Origin: Orientallactaga sibirica
Taxonomy: Eukaryota > Chordata > Mammalia > Rodentia > Dipodidae
DNA length: 64,000 nucleotides
NCBI GenBank assembly: GCA_036365145.1
Contig: JAEOAD010000026.1
Location: 4,798,001-4,862,000 of the forward strand
Direction: 5' to 3'
Part shown: positions 40,460 through 51,299 of the stretch, piece after piece
How the letters are laid out: each line of letters starts with the position of its first letter
How positions within the stretch are numbered: position 1 is the stretch's first letter
Translations under genes and position numbers: made by a program
Notes under the pieces: generated by a model
What the model was told of the DNA's origin: nothing
The model's database searches: none
What the model saw: only the letters and a program-made list of their open reading frames with translations

Positions 40460-41962
40460 GCATCCCAGCAACCAGACCAAAACATGCCTGTAGAACTAAC
40501 ATCTGTCTGAGTCCTAATTGGTGACTATTGACTTAACCACTGAAGGCTTTCCATTCCCATCTGCATGATGGGGCCCAATTCTGAGTTCCTATTCTGAGCA
40601 GATAGTTCTGCAAAGCCATAGTCCACAGTTACTTAAACTGAGGTGGGTGAGAACAGCAGGCTGTATCAGGAGACAGAAAATGCATTGTGTTTCTGTAGAA
40701 AGAATCAATCTAAATTACATCAGAGTGATACAAGGCTTTAAGCTGGTTTTCAATTTTTTGAGATATTTTTCCTTTGGGTCACTTATTTGTAATCTGTGGG
40801 ATGCTTGTCTCCTGCTGTCTGACTGTTCCAGCTTTCATTTAATAGAGGATCATTAGCTAGAAGCCTTTAAATACCAACACCATCTTAAATCATTTTATCC
40901 TTTTCTTCTTTTTGCATCTTAATTTATTTGCCTTAATACAAATTGAATTGGTATTTATATCTGAGATATTTACAGATTTACTATTATACCAATATACTCT
41001 CACCACTAGGAATTATTTATAAAGAGCTACCAAGTTAGTACAGTTCAAAATGATGTAATTTAGCATTATTGCTCAAAGACCCAACAAAGAATTGTAAGAA
41101 CACATTTTCCTAGATCTGTAGCTACTAAAAGGCATTTTACAACCTCCTAATTTTTAACATAGAACTTTGCAAATCACTTCCCTAAAAGTAGATACTGTAA
41201 AACAGTCTATTAAAGTAGTGTTTTCCTTGTCTATTCAAATCTGAACAAAAGCCAGAAAGAGGAAATGAATGGTGAAAACATACCTTTTCTTCATTGTTGT
41301 GAATTTCTTCAAGATTTCCTAAGGAGTGATATGTCTGGCACTGATCACGGGGTAAATGCCTAGAAAAGCTAGCCTCATACTCATTTGCACTGATTGTGTT
41401 TTAGAAGTAGAGTATTAAATGCAATATGAGAACATATTTGGAAATACATTAATTTTCCTAAAGCTCTCTAAACTATTTTCAAGTACCTAAGGAGGTGTAG
41501 GGAAAATAACAGAACAAAGTAGAAGTATATTTGATAACGAAAAATGTGCTTCTTTAGTGATATTTCACATAAATGGATGACTTAAGAATGTGAAGGACTT
41601 GCTTTTCTAAGAAAAAAACTAAAATAATCTGTTGCAATAAGCACTGGATCACACTGGGTCCGACTTCCCCGTGGATGGAAGACTGTGGGCCAACCCTCTG
41701 GCTCTACAATATCTAGCAAGGCGCATCTCTAACACTGCCTACCTCGCCTCCTTCCATGGGCCCATAGCTCCTGAGGCTGAAGATCCTGTGATTTAACACG
41801 AGCTTACTAAGCACTCATTGTGTATGTACCAGAGACTACCTTAGGCTACTTGAGACTAGACGAAATCCATCCATGACTGCTGTCTTAGAGGAGACTGCCA
41901 TCCTGCAGAGGTGGAGGCAGAAGGAAAAGTCAGGTACACAGCTAATAAAAGTAACAACAGCA
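40460..41962. other. SINE-free unique interval
   Basis: About 1.5 kb, A/T-rich, without recognisable repeats. The 69-codon plus frame (40647-40856) is unremarkable. Nothing firm seen. Confidence 0.45.
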
Positions 41963-42116
41963 GGGCCTGGAGAGATTGCTCAGTGGTTAAGGCACTTGCC
42001 TACAAAGCCTAAGGATACAGGTTTGATTCCCTGGTACACATGTAAAGCCAGATGCACAAGGTGGCACATATGTCTAGAGTTCGTTTGCAGTGACTAAAGG
42101 CCCTGGTGCACTCATG

Positions 42117-42171
<55 letters not shown>

Positions 42172-42203
42172 TATGTAGATGAATAAAATATTTCTTAAAA
42201 AAA
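41963..42203 (+). mobile_element. Dip-like SINE with (TC)n(CA)n
   Basis: Starts gggcctggagagattgctca. (CT)n at about 42118-42152 turns into (CA)n at 42153-42170. Flanks aacaacagcag and aataacacagcag. Confidence 0.92.
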
Positions 42204-42410
42204 TAACACAGCAGCTGACACTAACTGACCTGCTATTCAACTCCTGAGAGTCCAAGCTCTGAGCCAAGCCAAGTACTAGAAGGATGGATTCAGTATGGTG
42301 CATTCTTTCCTGAGAACAGAGGAAGACCTTCAAGAGTCAGTAAATCTGTGATGAGTGAGACAGTGTCCACTTGAAAGAAAGCATGACATTTTTTCAAGAA
42401 GCAGATCAAG

Positions 42411-42571
42411 CTGGGTGTGGTAGTGCACGCCTTTAATCCCAGCACTCAGAAGGCAGAGGTAGGATGATCGCTGTGAGTGTGAGGCCAGCTTGAGACTACA
42501 TAGTGAATTCCAGGTCAGCCTGGACTAGAGCGAGACTCTACCTTGAAAAACACACAGAGACATACACACAA
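42411..42571 (+). mobile_element. B1 SINE with perfect 15-bp duplication
   Basis: Flanked by aagaagcagatcaag at 42396-42410 and 42572-42586. Confidence 0.96.
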
Positions 42572-42715
42572 AAGAAGCAGATCAAGTGTGTGGGCGGCCG
42601 TGCTCCAGGCTGAAGGAACAGGGAAGCCTGGTGATGTAGGCCACATTAGCTATCATCTCATCAATATGGACTGGAAAAGTTAAGGCAAGCTGTATGCAGT
42701 TAAGTTGAGAAGGCT

Positions 42716-42840
42716 ATGTAGTCTGCTGTGGTGGTAAGTGCACTTGGGAAACTGAAACAGGAAGACTGCCATGAGTTCAAGGCCAGCCTGGGCAACATAG
42801 CAAGGCCTGTCTAAAAAAGTAAATAAATAAATAAAAAGGA
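42716..42840 (+). mobile_element. B1 SINE, old copy
   Basis: 'gtctgctgtggtggtaagtg' to 'cctgggcaacatagcaaggc', then (AAAT)n. The 'gcaacatagcaa' form is ancestral. Confidence 0.75.
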
Positions 42841-42930
42841 AGCTTAGAAGGCTGTGACGCTACCCTACTAACAATAATTACAGTAGCTAACACTGAGTGT
42901 TCCAAGCACTCACATGTTTTAATTAAGTTT

Positions 42931-43068
42931 GTTTTTGTTTTTGTTTTTGTTTTTTCGAGGTAGGGTCTTGCTCTAGCCCAGGCTGACCTGGAATTCACAG
43001 TGTGTTCTCAGGGTGGCCTTGAACTCACAGTGATGCTGGGATTAAAGGCGTGCACCACCATGCCCAGC
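42931..43068 (-). mobile_element. B1 SINE with internal deletion
   Basis: (TTTTTG)n, 'cgaggtagggtcttgctcta', 'gaactcacagtgatgctggg'. About 25 bp ('cctcctacctctgcctcccg' region) is missing between 'gtgat' and 'gctggg'. Flanks share ttaatta. Confidence 0.9.
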
Positions 43069-43140
43069 TTAATTACTTTTATTTCATTGAAGTAACACTT
43101 TGATTAGAAGCTCTTCATGCACCCATGTTGTGAAAGAGGA

Positions 43141-43490
43141 AGCTAAACCTACAGGGCTAAGGAAATTCCCAAGACATCATGGTCCCAGAGCGGCAGGAAG
43201 AAAAGCAAAGCCTTTCTCTCAGCTCCAGAAATGGTTCTGATGAGCCAGCAGGGGCTTTCATCGCAATGTTGGCAAATCCACCTGAGCTTTATGCTGATAA
43301 CCCTGCAAATGCTGGGGAGGGAGGAAGAATGAGAGAAGGATAAAGAAAGCAAAGCCAAATGCGTTTCTGCAGCAGTAAATCAACAAGGGATGAGACAGCC
43401 TTAGATTAGGGCAGCATAAACAGAAAGGGGAACTACTTCAGAACCTGCTTCATGAAAGGGCTAAAGAGGGGAAAATTTAAAGGTGATCCC
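43141..43490. other. Unique interval, no gene seen
   Basis: The 69-codon minus frame (43149-43358) has no recognisable feature. Confidence 0.45.
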
Positions 43491-43499
43491 AATTTTTTT

Positions 43500-43717
43500 T
43501 TACTATTTTAAAAAATTTATTTATTTATATATTTACTTATTTATTTACAAGAAGGGGGGGGGAGAGAATGGGCGTGCCAGGGCCTCTTGCCACTGCAAAC
43601 AAACTCCAGATGCATGTACCCCTATGTACATCTGACTTTACATGGGTACTAGGGAATCAACCCAGTTCATTAGGCTTTGCAGACAAGTGCCTTAACCACT
43701 GAGCCATCTCTCCAGCC
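43500..43717 (-). mobile_element. Dip-like SINE
   Basis: 'tttatttatatatttactta' tail side, 'gaatgggcgtgccagggcct', ending 'gagccatctctccag'. Flanked by cccaatttttttt on both sides. Confidence 0.93.
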
Positions 43718-43997
43718 CCAATTTTTTTTTTTTTAGAAAAATGAACACTCCACTAATTGAAGTACAGGTTACAGAAAGAACAGGTTGAAACTGAGTTCAG
43801 CTTCAATCCTGCAAGCAGTGGTACTGAGAAGGCAAACAGAGGAGTGTGAAGTGGCAGATGAAGATGTAGTTTGCAGTGAGAGAGACAGAGACATATGAAT
43901 GCCCAGACATACATATATATACACACACAGCTATAAAGATAGCTCTATTATAATGACAATTGTATTATAAAATTTTGGGTTTAAAAAAGTTTTTCCA

Positions 43998-44166
43998 GGG
44001 CTGGAGAGATGCCTTAGTGGTTAAGGCACTTGCCTGCAAAGCCTTAGGACCCATGTTCAACTCCCCAGATCCAAGACACACAAAGTGACGAATGCACCCT
44101 TGAATCTGGAGTTCAATTACAGTGGCTGGAGGCCCTGGCGTGCCAATTCTCTCTCGAAAGTGCTCC

Positions 44167-44197
<31 letters not shown>

Positions 44198-44212
44198 ATT
44201 AAAAAAAAAAAA
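43998..44212 (+). mobile_element. Dip-like SINE, diverged
   Basis: Starts gggctggagagatgccttag. Middle altered ('caagacacacaaagtgacga'). A run directly followed by a B1. Confidence 0.88.
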
Positions 44213-44214
44213 AT

Positions 44215-44360
44215 AGCCAGCATGGTGGCACATGCCTTTAATCCCAGCACTGGGGAGGCAGAGGAAGGAGGATCGCTGTGAGGTTGAGGCCACCCTGAGA
44301 CTACATAGTGAATTCCAGGTCAGCCTGAGCTAGAGTGAGACCCTACCTCTGAAAACAAAA
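44215..44360 (+). mobile_element. B1 SINE
   Basis: 'agccagcatggtggcacatg' to 'cctacctctgaaaacaaaaa'. The tail opens the purine microsatellite on its right. Confidence 0.92.
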
Positions 44361-44395
44361 AAAAGAGAAAGAAAGAGAGAGAGAGAGCGAGGGAG

Positions 44396-44454
<59 letters not shown>

Positions 44455-44513
44455 AGGAAGGAAGGAAGGAAGGAAGGAAGGAAGGAAGGAAGAGAGAAAG
44501 AAAGTGAGAAAAT
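44361..44513 (+). repeat. (AAAG)n/(AAGG)n microsatellite from a B1 tail
   Basis: GAAA-type repeats to about 44455, then GAAG/AAGG units to about 44490, all purine. Confidence 0.95.
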
Positions 44514-44520
44514 TCTTTTT

Positions 44521-44690
44521 AGCCAGGAGTGGTGGCACATGCCTTTAATCCCATCACTCGGGAGGCAGAGGTAGGAGGATTGCCATTGAGTCAAAGACCA
44601 ACCTGAGAATACATAATTAATTCCAGGTCAGCCTGGGCCAGAGTGAGAACCTACCTCAAAAAATAATAATAATAATAATAATAAAATAAA
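44521..44690 (+). mobile_element. B1 SINE with (AAT)n tail
   Basis: 'agccaggagtggtggcacat' to 'gaacctacctcaaaaa', then about eight AAT units. Confidence 0.92.
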
Positions 44691-44754
44691 AGGTTCTGCC
44701 AGGGATTGGAAGTTGGAGCCAGAGATGAGATGGGATGAGATAAAGTGAGAGAGA

Positions 44755-45035
44755 AAGTACACTTCAATTTTGTGGTGGTTTGAATGAAATGACATCATAG
44801 CCTCAGGTATTTTTCTTTTACTATTGATCGATTGATTTGCAAGCAGAGAGATACAGAAAGAGAGGGAGAATAAGCTCACCGCTCTCTGCTGTGGATATAC
44901 AATGAAATGACCCAGGTTCTTCAGCCATGATGGAACTTTCCCTGAAATCTATAAGCCTAAAAAAACCCTTTCTTCCCATAAACTGCTTCTGGTCAGATGT
45001 TCATCCCAGCAATGAGAAGGCAAATGCAACAAATT
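44755..45035 (+). mobile_element. LTR/DNA-transposon-type repeat, interrupted
   Basis: 'tgtggtggtttgaatgaaat' at the left. On the right are 'agccatgatggaactttccc', 'aaaaccctttcttcccataa' and 'actgcttctggtcagatg'. The middle looks like part of a reversed Dip tail. Confidence 0.55.
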
Positions 45036-45181
45036 TTAAACACTGCTATTTTTAATGAGACAAAGTTGCATGCATCTTAAACTAGCCTCAAAGTTATTTA
45101 ACCCAGAATGGCTTTGAACTTCTATTTTGCCTCCACCTCCCAAGTGCTGGGATTATAGGCACACACCATTATTCCCATTTT
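45036..45181 (-). mobile_element. B1 SINE, old copy
   Basis: 'aatggctttgaacttctatt' and 'ccaagtgctgggattatagg'. Confidence 0.7.
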
Positions 45182-45185
45182 AATG

Positions 45186-45541
45186 GTATACATATTGTGA
45201 AGGGTGCGTGTGTGTTTATGTGTGTGCATGGTCATGTGTGTGACTGCAGATGCATGCCACAGTGCGCATGTGGAGGACAGATGACAACCTCAGGTGTCAG
45301 TCCTCACCTGTCACCTTGTTTGAGGCAGGATCGCTCATTTACTGCTGCATTCGCTAGGCAGCCTGGCCTTGGAGTTTTAGGGGAGCTCTCCTACCTCTGG
45401 CTCCCATCTCACCGTGGGCACACACACTGATATTACAGATGCCCACCACAGTGTTCAGCTTTACATGGACTTTGGGGTCTAAACACAGGTATTCATGCTT
45501 ACGTGGCAAACTCTTTATCCACTGAGCAATCTCCCCAGCCC
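45186..45541 (-). mobile_element. Composite tRNA-head/B1-middle SINE (B4-like)
   Basis: 'gcgtgtgtgtttatgtgtgt', 'gacaacctcaggtgtcagtc', 'gaggcaggatcgctcattta', 'tttggggtctaaacacagg', ending 'ccactgagcaatctccccag'. Confidence 0.78.
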
Positions 45542-45938
45542 TAATGCTATGTCTTTAAATTCAACCGACTTCACCTCCCAGACAGGATGCGAAGCATAAT
45601 CAGTCTCCTAAGACAGTAATTATTTGGCCAACACTGCCTGGTTCAGACACCAGAGCCACCATTTACAGACAACTCACCTCATGCTTGCATTTTTCTCTAT
45701 CTGAATTTTTAACACTATAAATGTATATAATAATAGAGCCTACCTGGATATGGTTGTTGGAAGATTATATGTGTAACTATATATACACACATGCACACAT
45801 ATGTAATATATTGAGAACATGGGAACATCTAGATCTTTAAATATTGTTGCTACTGTTGTTTCACTATACTAAACCTATTTTGTTTTAATTTTCTTTCTTC
45901 ATCCTACCATGGATTCTGTGTTGAGTATGTTCTTTTCA
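45542..45938. other. Unique interval, nothing seen
   Basis: A/T-rich sequence with tata/acac-rich patches near 45775-45810. Confidence 0.45.
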
Positions 45939-46147
45939 ATAATTTTTATTTTATTTATATATTTGAGAGAGATAGAAAGAGGCAGATAGAACAAGAATGG
46001 GTGCACCAGGGCCTCTAGCCACAGCAAACAAACTCCAGATGCATGTGCCACCTTGTGCATCTGGCTTACATGGGTACTGGGGAATTAAACCTGGCTCCTT
46101 AGGCTTTGCAGGCAAGCCTCTTAACCACTAAGCCATCTCTCCAGCCC
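45939..46147 (-). mobile_element. Dip-like SINE
   Basis: 'tttatttatatatttgagag' to 'ctaagccatctctccagccc'. The next element begins at its right edge. Confidence 0.93.
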
Positions 46148-46148
46148 T

Positions 46149-46383
46149 AATTATATATTTTTTTTTATTTTAATTTTATTTTAGAGAGAGAGGAGGGGGT
46201 ATTGGTATGTCAGGGCCTCAGCCATTGTAATAGAACTCCAGATGCTTGCACCACCTAGTGGGCATGTGCAACCTTGCACTTGCCTCACCTTTGTGTGCCT
46301 GGATTACGTGGGATCTGGATACTCAAACATGGGTCCTGGAGAGATGGCTTAGTAGTTAAGGTGCTTGCCTGCAAAGTCTGATT
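46149..46383 (-). mobile_element. Dip-like SINE with inverted 5' part (apparent twin priming)
   Basis: Positions about 46160-46335 read as a reversed SINE 3' part, ending at the complement of '(g)gacccatgtttgag'. From about 46335 the plus strand reads 'ctggagagatggcttagtag' to 'cttgcctgcaaagtctga', the missing SINE head in opposite orientation. Together they make one full SINE broken between head and body. Flanks: taattatatattttt (left) and tgattatattttt (right). Confidence 0.7.
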
Positions 46384-46725
46384 ATATTTTTGAGAGTCAT
46401 AAAATACCAGAAGTATGCTCATGTATTTCAGTGGCAGAATCCTTTTTCTAATGAAACATCTGCTTTTGTATAAGTGAGAGGAGTTCTCCAATGACCCGGA
46501 TTTCTGCCTGGAGGCATCTTCCAGATCTCAGCACAGCAAGCAGTCTTAAGAAGAGTGCCACAGTCTTGTAGAGTTGAGGAGGTAGAAATCAAATGTGACC
46601 AGGACCAAACAGGGAGAACATTCAGGCTAGACAAGTGGAGAAAGCTATAGAGACCAATACCTCCAGAAGTTGACAGAATCCCCTGGAGTTTTGGCTGAGT
46701 GATAACTTGCCAATTTGGTGATTTG

Positions 46726-46768
46726 AACATAAAGTGTCCCTCATAACTCAAGTGCCAGCTCGCTCTTG

Positions 46769-46850
<82 letters not shown>

Positions 46851-47012
46851 CTTCCTCTCTTCTTCCCTCTCTCCTGCTGATGTATAAAGATGCCAGCTGG
46901 TTGTCACGCTTTCTCCACCATGATGAAACGTCCCCTCAAAACCGTAAGCCTGAAATAAACTCTTTCCTTCCATAAACTGCTTCTGGTCCCAACAACAATA
47001 AGGTAACTACTA
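46726..47012 (+). mobile_element. LTR/DNA-transposon-type repeat with (TC)n(TG)n
   Basis: 'tttgaacataaagtgtccct' at left. (TC)n at 46771-46807 and (TG)n at 46808-46846 are in the middle. 'caccatgatgaaacgtcccc', 'aaataaactctttccttcca' and 'caacaacaataaggtaac' are at right, the same right end as the copy at 18.3 kb. Confidence 0.6.
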
Positions 47013-47091
47013 CACCCAACGTTGGGAGGAAATGCCTCTGGGTGAAGAAATAGAAGCTGTACGTCACACAGCACCTAGAGCTCTCAGGGCT

Positions 47092-47389
47092 TGTGGTGGT
47101 TTGAATCGGATGTCTCCCCTGAACTCATGTGTTCTGAACGTTTGGTCCCCACTTGGTGGCAACTTGGGAAATGGAAGCTGGCTGGAGGAGGTGTGCCACT
47201 GGGGGTTGACCTTGAGGTTGATTAGCCCTAACCCCATCCTCACTCCAAGGACTGAGGTTACAAAAGAAGTGTGTGGACACACCCAACTTTTAAGTAGACT
47301 CTTGGAAGTCAAAATGGAAATCTCCTGGCCCAAGAGACCCTCACTGTTAAGTGTAACTGTTCTTAAGCACTGAACCATCTCCCCAGCCC
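47092..47389 (+). mobile_element. LTR/DNA-transposon-type repeat joined to a reversed SINE head
   Basis: 'gtggtggtttgaatcggatg', 'cttggtggcaacttgggaaa', 'ggctggaggaggtgtgccac'. From about 47340 it ends with 'cttaagcactgaaccatctc' and 'cccagcccc', a reversed tRNA-type SINE head. Confidence 0.55.
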
Positions 47390-48280
47390 CTAACAAAATT
47401 ACCTGTTAATTAAAATAGCCACAGTCGCTTTCTGTACTTGAAACTCACACATATTTGATTTTTTTTTTCTTCCACGAACATATGCATGGACATGTTGGCG
47501 AACTCCCTACGTGGCAGGGTCTTCTGCCTCCCTTCCTATCATTCCTCCCTCAGAGATCAGAGCCAGCCTTAGGAATCTCAGTTAATGGAATCTCTGAGCT
47601 ATCTATCACTCAATAGCTCAGGCCCCAAACTTTGCAGTCACTTTGGATTCCTTTTCTTTCCCAGCCCTCAACTGTCAAAAAAAAAGAAAAAGAAAAAGAG
47701 GCCATTCTTCAAAAGCCAGTACTATACACAGGCCTAAACCAGAAGAAGTTAAATCGAAAGAAATGAATGTTTCTGAAAGATAAGATAAAAAGTAATTATT
47801 GTCCAAAACCTGTTTTGTATTGCAAGCATGCCAGTACTATCAGTTTCTAGCTTCCTTTTTATTAGGGAGAATTCTGTAGTACCCAAGGATGAGTAGATAA
47901 AATGATCTTCAGATAGTTTAATAAATAAATTTAAAACACTTTGAAATTCTTAGATGAAATAGAAATCACTTGTCAAAAGTACAATCTTATTTGTCAAAAC
48001 ATGAAACTGAAAAAAAAGAGAAAGCACAGAAATAACAGGCTCGGAGCTGCCAAACTGACAGGCTGTCTTAAGTAAGATAGTCAAAACACTCATATGCTAA
48101 TTTTTAAAGTGCTGCCTATCTGGCCACCCTAGAAAAACAGGGAGGGCTTTTTTATTCTTCTTTCCAAAGTATATGAATGGGTCAGGCAGAGAACACTTTG
48201 GTGACCAAATTAAGCAAGAGCAATTCAGATCTAGAAGAATTCCCCATTTAGGTCCTGAGTGCTCCTACAGCTACTAACTG
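47390..48280. other. Unique interval, no gene seen
   Basis: About 0.9 kb of A/T-rich unique sequence. No supported feature. Confidence 0.45.
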
Positions 48281-48282
48281 CC

Positions 48283-48745
48283 TGGCTTGGAAGGGAATTC
48301 AGAACTGTCAATGCTCACAGGAACTCTCCTCCCTGGGCTGGGGCGACAGGCAGCTCCACGAGGAAAAGCAATGAGAACCAGAATTGGGATCCTCAGCACC
48401 CACTTAGAGCCTGGCATGGCAGCAGGTACCCATACTCCCTTACCTGGGGGGGGCAGGGGTGGAGACAAGAGGACCCCTAGGGCTCCCTGGGTAGCTAATT
48501 GAGTAGAACAGGTGAGCTTCAGGTTGAGAAACCCTATCTCAAAAAAAAATAAGATGGAGAGTGATTGAAGAATACAACTGACATCCATCTCTGACCTGCA
48601 CACATTACATACAAACATGCACATGCATGTGCAACCCCACACATCCAAATGCACACATACATACAAACATGTACATGCATACACATATGTGCAACCCCAC
48701 ACAGCCAAACACACACATACACATACAAAAAAATCATTACTTATG
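48283..48745 (+). mobile_element. Composite SINE (tRNA head, B1 middle, CA tail)
   Basis: Degenerate head to 'ttgggatcctcagcacccac', B1-like 'gcctggcatggcagcaggta' to 'aaaccctatctcaaaaaaaa', then 'gatggagagtgattgaagaa' and a CA-rich tail with two 'cacatccaaatgcacacata'-like repeats. Same family as the minisatellite parent at 26.3 kb. Confidence 0.7.
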
Positions 48746-48839
48746 CCACCTAGAGGATTAGTGACAGTAGAACACAATGCCTGAGACAACCCCCCACCCC
48801 CACCCCTCGTTAATAGCTGGGGTTGTAGCAACATACCAT

Positions 48840-49968
48840 TGAACAGTACGGGCCTATCAAAAACCCATCAAAAACCAACCTGACGCAATGCTCAAACAAG
48901 TGCAATAGTGGCACACAGCCGTGGTGGGTAACCAACTGCTCTTGATTTGGCTAATAGATCCACTCAGTGGAATGGAACTCATTGCTGGAACTGGGAAATA
49001 AGTCAAAATCATGTACAAAAAATGAGCTCATGGGCTGGAGAGATGGCTTAGCGGTTAAACGCTTACCTGTGAAGCCTAAGAACCCCGGTTCAAGGCTCTA
49101 TTCTCCAGGACCCACATAAGCCAGATGCACAAGGGGACACATGCATCTGGAGTTTGTTTGCAGTGGCTGGAAGCCCTGGCCCTCCCATTCTCTCTCTCTC
49201 TCTCTCTCCCTGCCTATTTCTATATCTCTCTCTCAAATAAATAAATAAAAATATTTAAAAAAAAAAAAAAAGACAAATACCGGGTGATCTCACCCACACT
49301 AGCCACTTAGTAGACAAAAAAAAAAAAAAAAAAAAAAAAAAATGAGCTCAGTCTCCAAGATCAAGCTACCCCAAATGTGGGCTAGAAGAGGGCCTATGCC
49401 TATAAAATTCTCTCAAAATAACTATGGCCATCCCATCTACCTAGTACCAACTTCTCTCTCCGTTGGAGAATTTGCTTCTTTGTCAGATGGACAACGAACC
49501 TAAAGGGAGGATCAGCCTATCACCCCTCACCAGGGCCCCAGCAAAACCATATAGTAATGCGGGGGAAGGGCAACAGTACAGTTTTCTTAGTGATCATGAC
49601 ACCAGAAAAAGGCTGAAGGAGATAAACACAGAGAACAACCAACTCCTACTAAGCCAGATATCCAGAGACACAGAGGCTCCCAAAACCTCATCATTGAAGT
49701 AGAACTAAAATGATCCCAATGTGGGAAATTCGCGGAAGAGGGGGCGGAAAGAGTGTTATAGACATAATTTGAGTCATTATGCACAGAGATTTGGCCTATC
49801 CCCCATAGCTCTTGGCTACCCCCACAATGCATGACCCACATTTCCCATTGGTGAGGGTCCCTTTGGAAGAGGGAGGACAGGGAGGAGGATAATGGAGTCA
49901 CCAATATGAATGTAAAATTAGAATAATATAAATTAAAAAATAAATTATAAAAAAAAATCAAAAGCCAG
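48840..49968 (+). mobile_element. L1 3' end (5'-truncated), likely younger
   Basis: Long segment ending in an A-rich tail with the purine-rich 'ggaagagggaggacagggag' typical of L1 3' UTRs shortly before it. A 79-codon plus frame (49463-49702) is probably not an intact ORF end. Interrupted at 49031-49340. Family assignment rests on the purine tract, tail and layout. Confidence 0.6.
49031..49340 (+). mobile_element. Chimeric Dip SINE carrying an L1 fragment
   Basis: 49031-49272 is a normal Dip SINE with CT stretch and A-rich tail. About 49273-49312 follows with 'gacaaataccgggtgatctc' and 'acccacactagccacttag', an L1 3'-UTR-like piece, then about 28 A. The whole unit, not the SINE alone, lies between copies of aaaaaatgagctca (ending 49030 and 49350). 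It therefore entered as one piece. Confidence 0.8.
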
Positions 49969-49972
49969 GTGT

Positions 49973-50102
49973 GGTGGCACATGCCTTTAATCCCAGCACT
50001 TGAGAGGCAGAGGTAGGAGGATCACCATGAGTTTGAGGTCACTCTGAGACTACATAGTGAATTCCAAGTCAGCCTGAGCTAGGGTGAGACCTACCTCGAA
50101 AA
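49973..50102 (+). mobile_element. B1 SINE
   Basis: Flanked by aaaaaaaatcaaaa on both sides; inserted at the A-rich end of the L1 on its left. Confidence 0.93.
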
Positions 50103-50171
50103 AAAAAAAAATCAAAATGGGTCAGAGGCCAGATGTGGTGGCATAAAATATATGTGTGTGTGTGTGGATCA

Positions 50172-50330
50172 GAGATTAAACTGAGCCAAGCATGGTGGCT
50201 CACACGTGTAATCCCAGCTCAGGAGGCTAACATAAGGAAGATTGTGAGTTTGAGACCAGCCAGATTACACAACAAGTTCTACACAGTCTGGATTACAGAA
50301 GGAGACCCTGTCTCAATAACAATAGATTCA
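50172..50330 (+). mobile_element. B1-like SINE, old copy
   Basis: 'gagccaagcatggtggctca' to 'agaccctgtctcaataacaa'. A 20-bp B1 start ('ggccagatgtggtggcata') also lies just left at about 50127. Confidence 0.75.
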
Positions 50331-50362
50331 ATTGATATATAAAAGTACTAAAAGTACTAGTC

Positions 50363-50568
50363 TTTCTTCCTTCCTTCCTTCCTTCCTTCCTTCCTTTCTT
50401 TCTTTTTCTTTCTTTCTTTTTTTTTTTTTTTTTGAGGTAGAGTATCACTCTAGCCCAGGCTGACCTGGAATTCATTACATAGTCTCAGGCTGGCCTCAAA
50501 TTCATGGCAATCCTCCTACCTCTGCCTCCCGAGTTCTGGGATTACAGGTGTGTGCCATCACAACCAGA
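50363..50568 (-). mobile_element. B1 SINE with (TTCC)n/(TTTC)n tail
   Basis: CTTC-type microsatellite (50363-50418) and T run, then 'gaggtagagtatcactctag' to 'gtgccatcacaacc'. Flanks ataaaagtacta and ataaaagtatta. Confidence 0.9.
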
Positions 50569-50675
50569 TAAAAGTATTATTCTTAACTTTTTTTTTTCCA
50601 TTTTAAGAGAAGGAAGTTCTGGGGTGAAACCCAGGGCCTCACTCTGGCTTGCAAGGTTTTCTTTTTCTTTTCTTT

Positions 50676-50846
50676 TTTTTTTTTTTAAATTATTTATTAG
50701 AGAGCAGGGCGTGGTGGCACACACCTTTAATCCCAGCACTTGGGAGGCAGAGGTAGGAGGATCCCTGTGAGTTCAAGACTACCCTGAGACTACATAATGA
50801 ATTCCAGGTCAGCCTGGGCTAGAGTGAGACCCCTACCTCGAGGAAA

Positions 50847-50910
<64 letters not shown>

Positions 50911-51060
50911 ATGAGTGCACCACAGCCCCTATCCACTGCAAACGAACTCCAGACATATGCACCCCAAGTGCATCTGGCTTACATGGGTTCTGGGGAGTTG
51001 AACCTGGGTCCTTGGGCTTTGCAAGCAAGCACCTTAACTGCTGAGCCATCTCTCCAGCCC
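50676..51060 (-). mobile_element. Dip-like SINE split by a B1
   Basis: Tail side 'tttaaattatttattagaga' (50685-50703) and body from about 50903 ('gagagagaatgagtgcacca') to 'ctgagccatctctccagccc'. A plus-strand B1 with an (AT)n tail separates them. Confidence 0.9.
50704..50902 (+). mobile_element. B1 SINE with (AT)n tail, nested
   Basis: 'gcagggcgtggtggcacaca' to 'gacccctacctcgaggaaaa', then about 24 AT units. Confidence 0.93.
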
Positions 51061-51299
51061 AAGGTTTTTTTCTTTACCTTTCCCTCCCAGGAGGTCCTCT
51101 TTTCTGTAGTGCTAGTGATTCTCAAGTACAGAGCAGCTCCCTGGAATGTTCTTCCCATCTGGTTGATGAATCCCCATCCTATCTGTATTCTCGAGTCTCA
51201 CCACTTCCTGGAATATACAATTCACTTGAGCGATAAAGCCAAAGTTTTGCTCAAAATTTGCTCAAGTAAGAATACGGGTGCTTCTCGACTTGAATTCTG

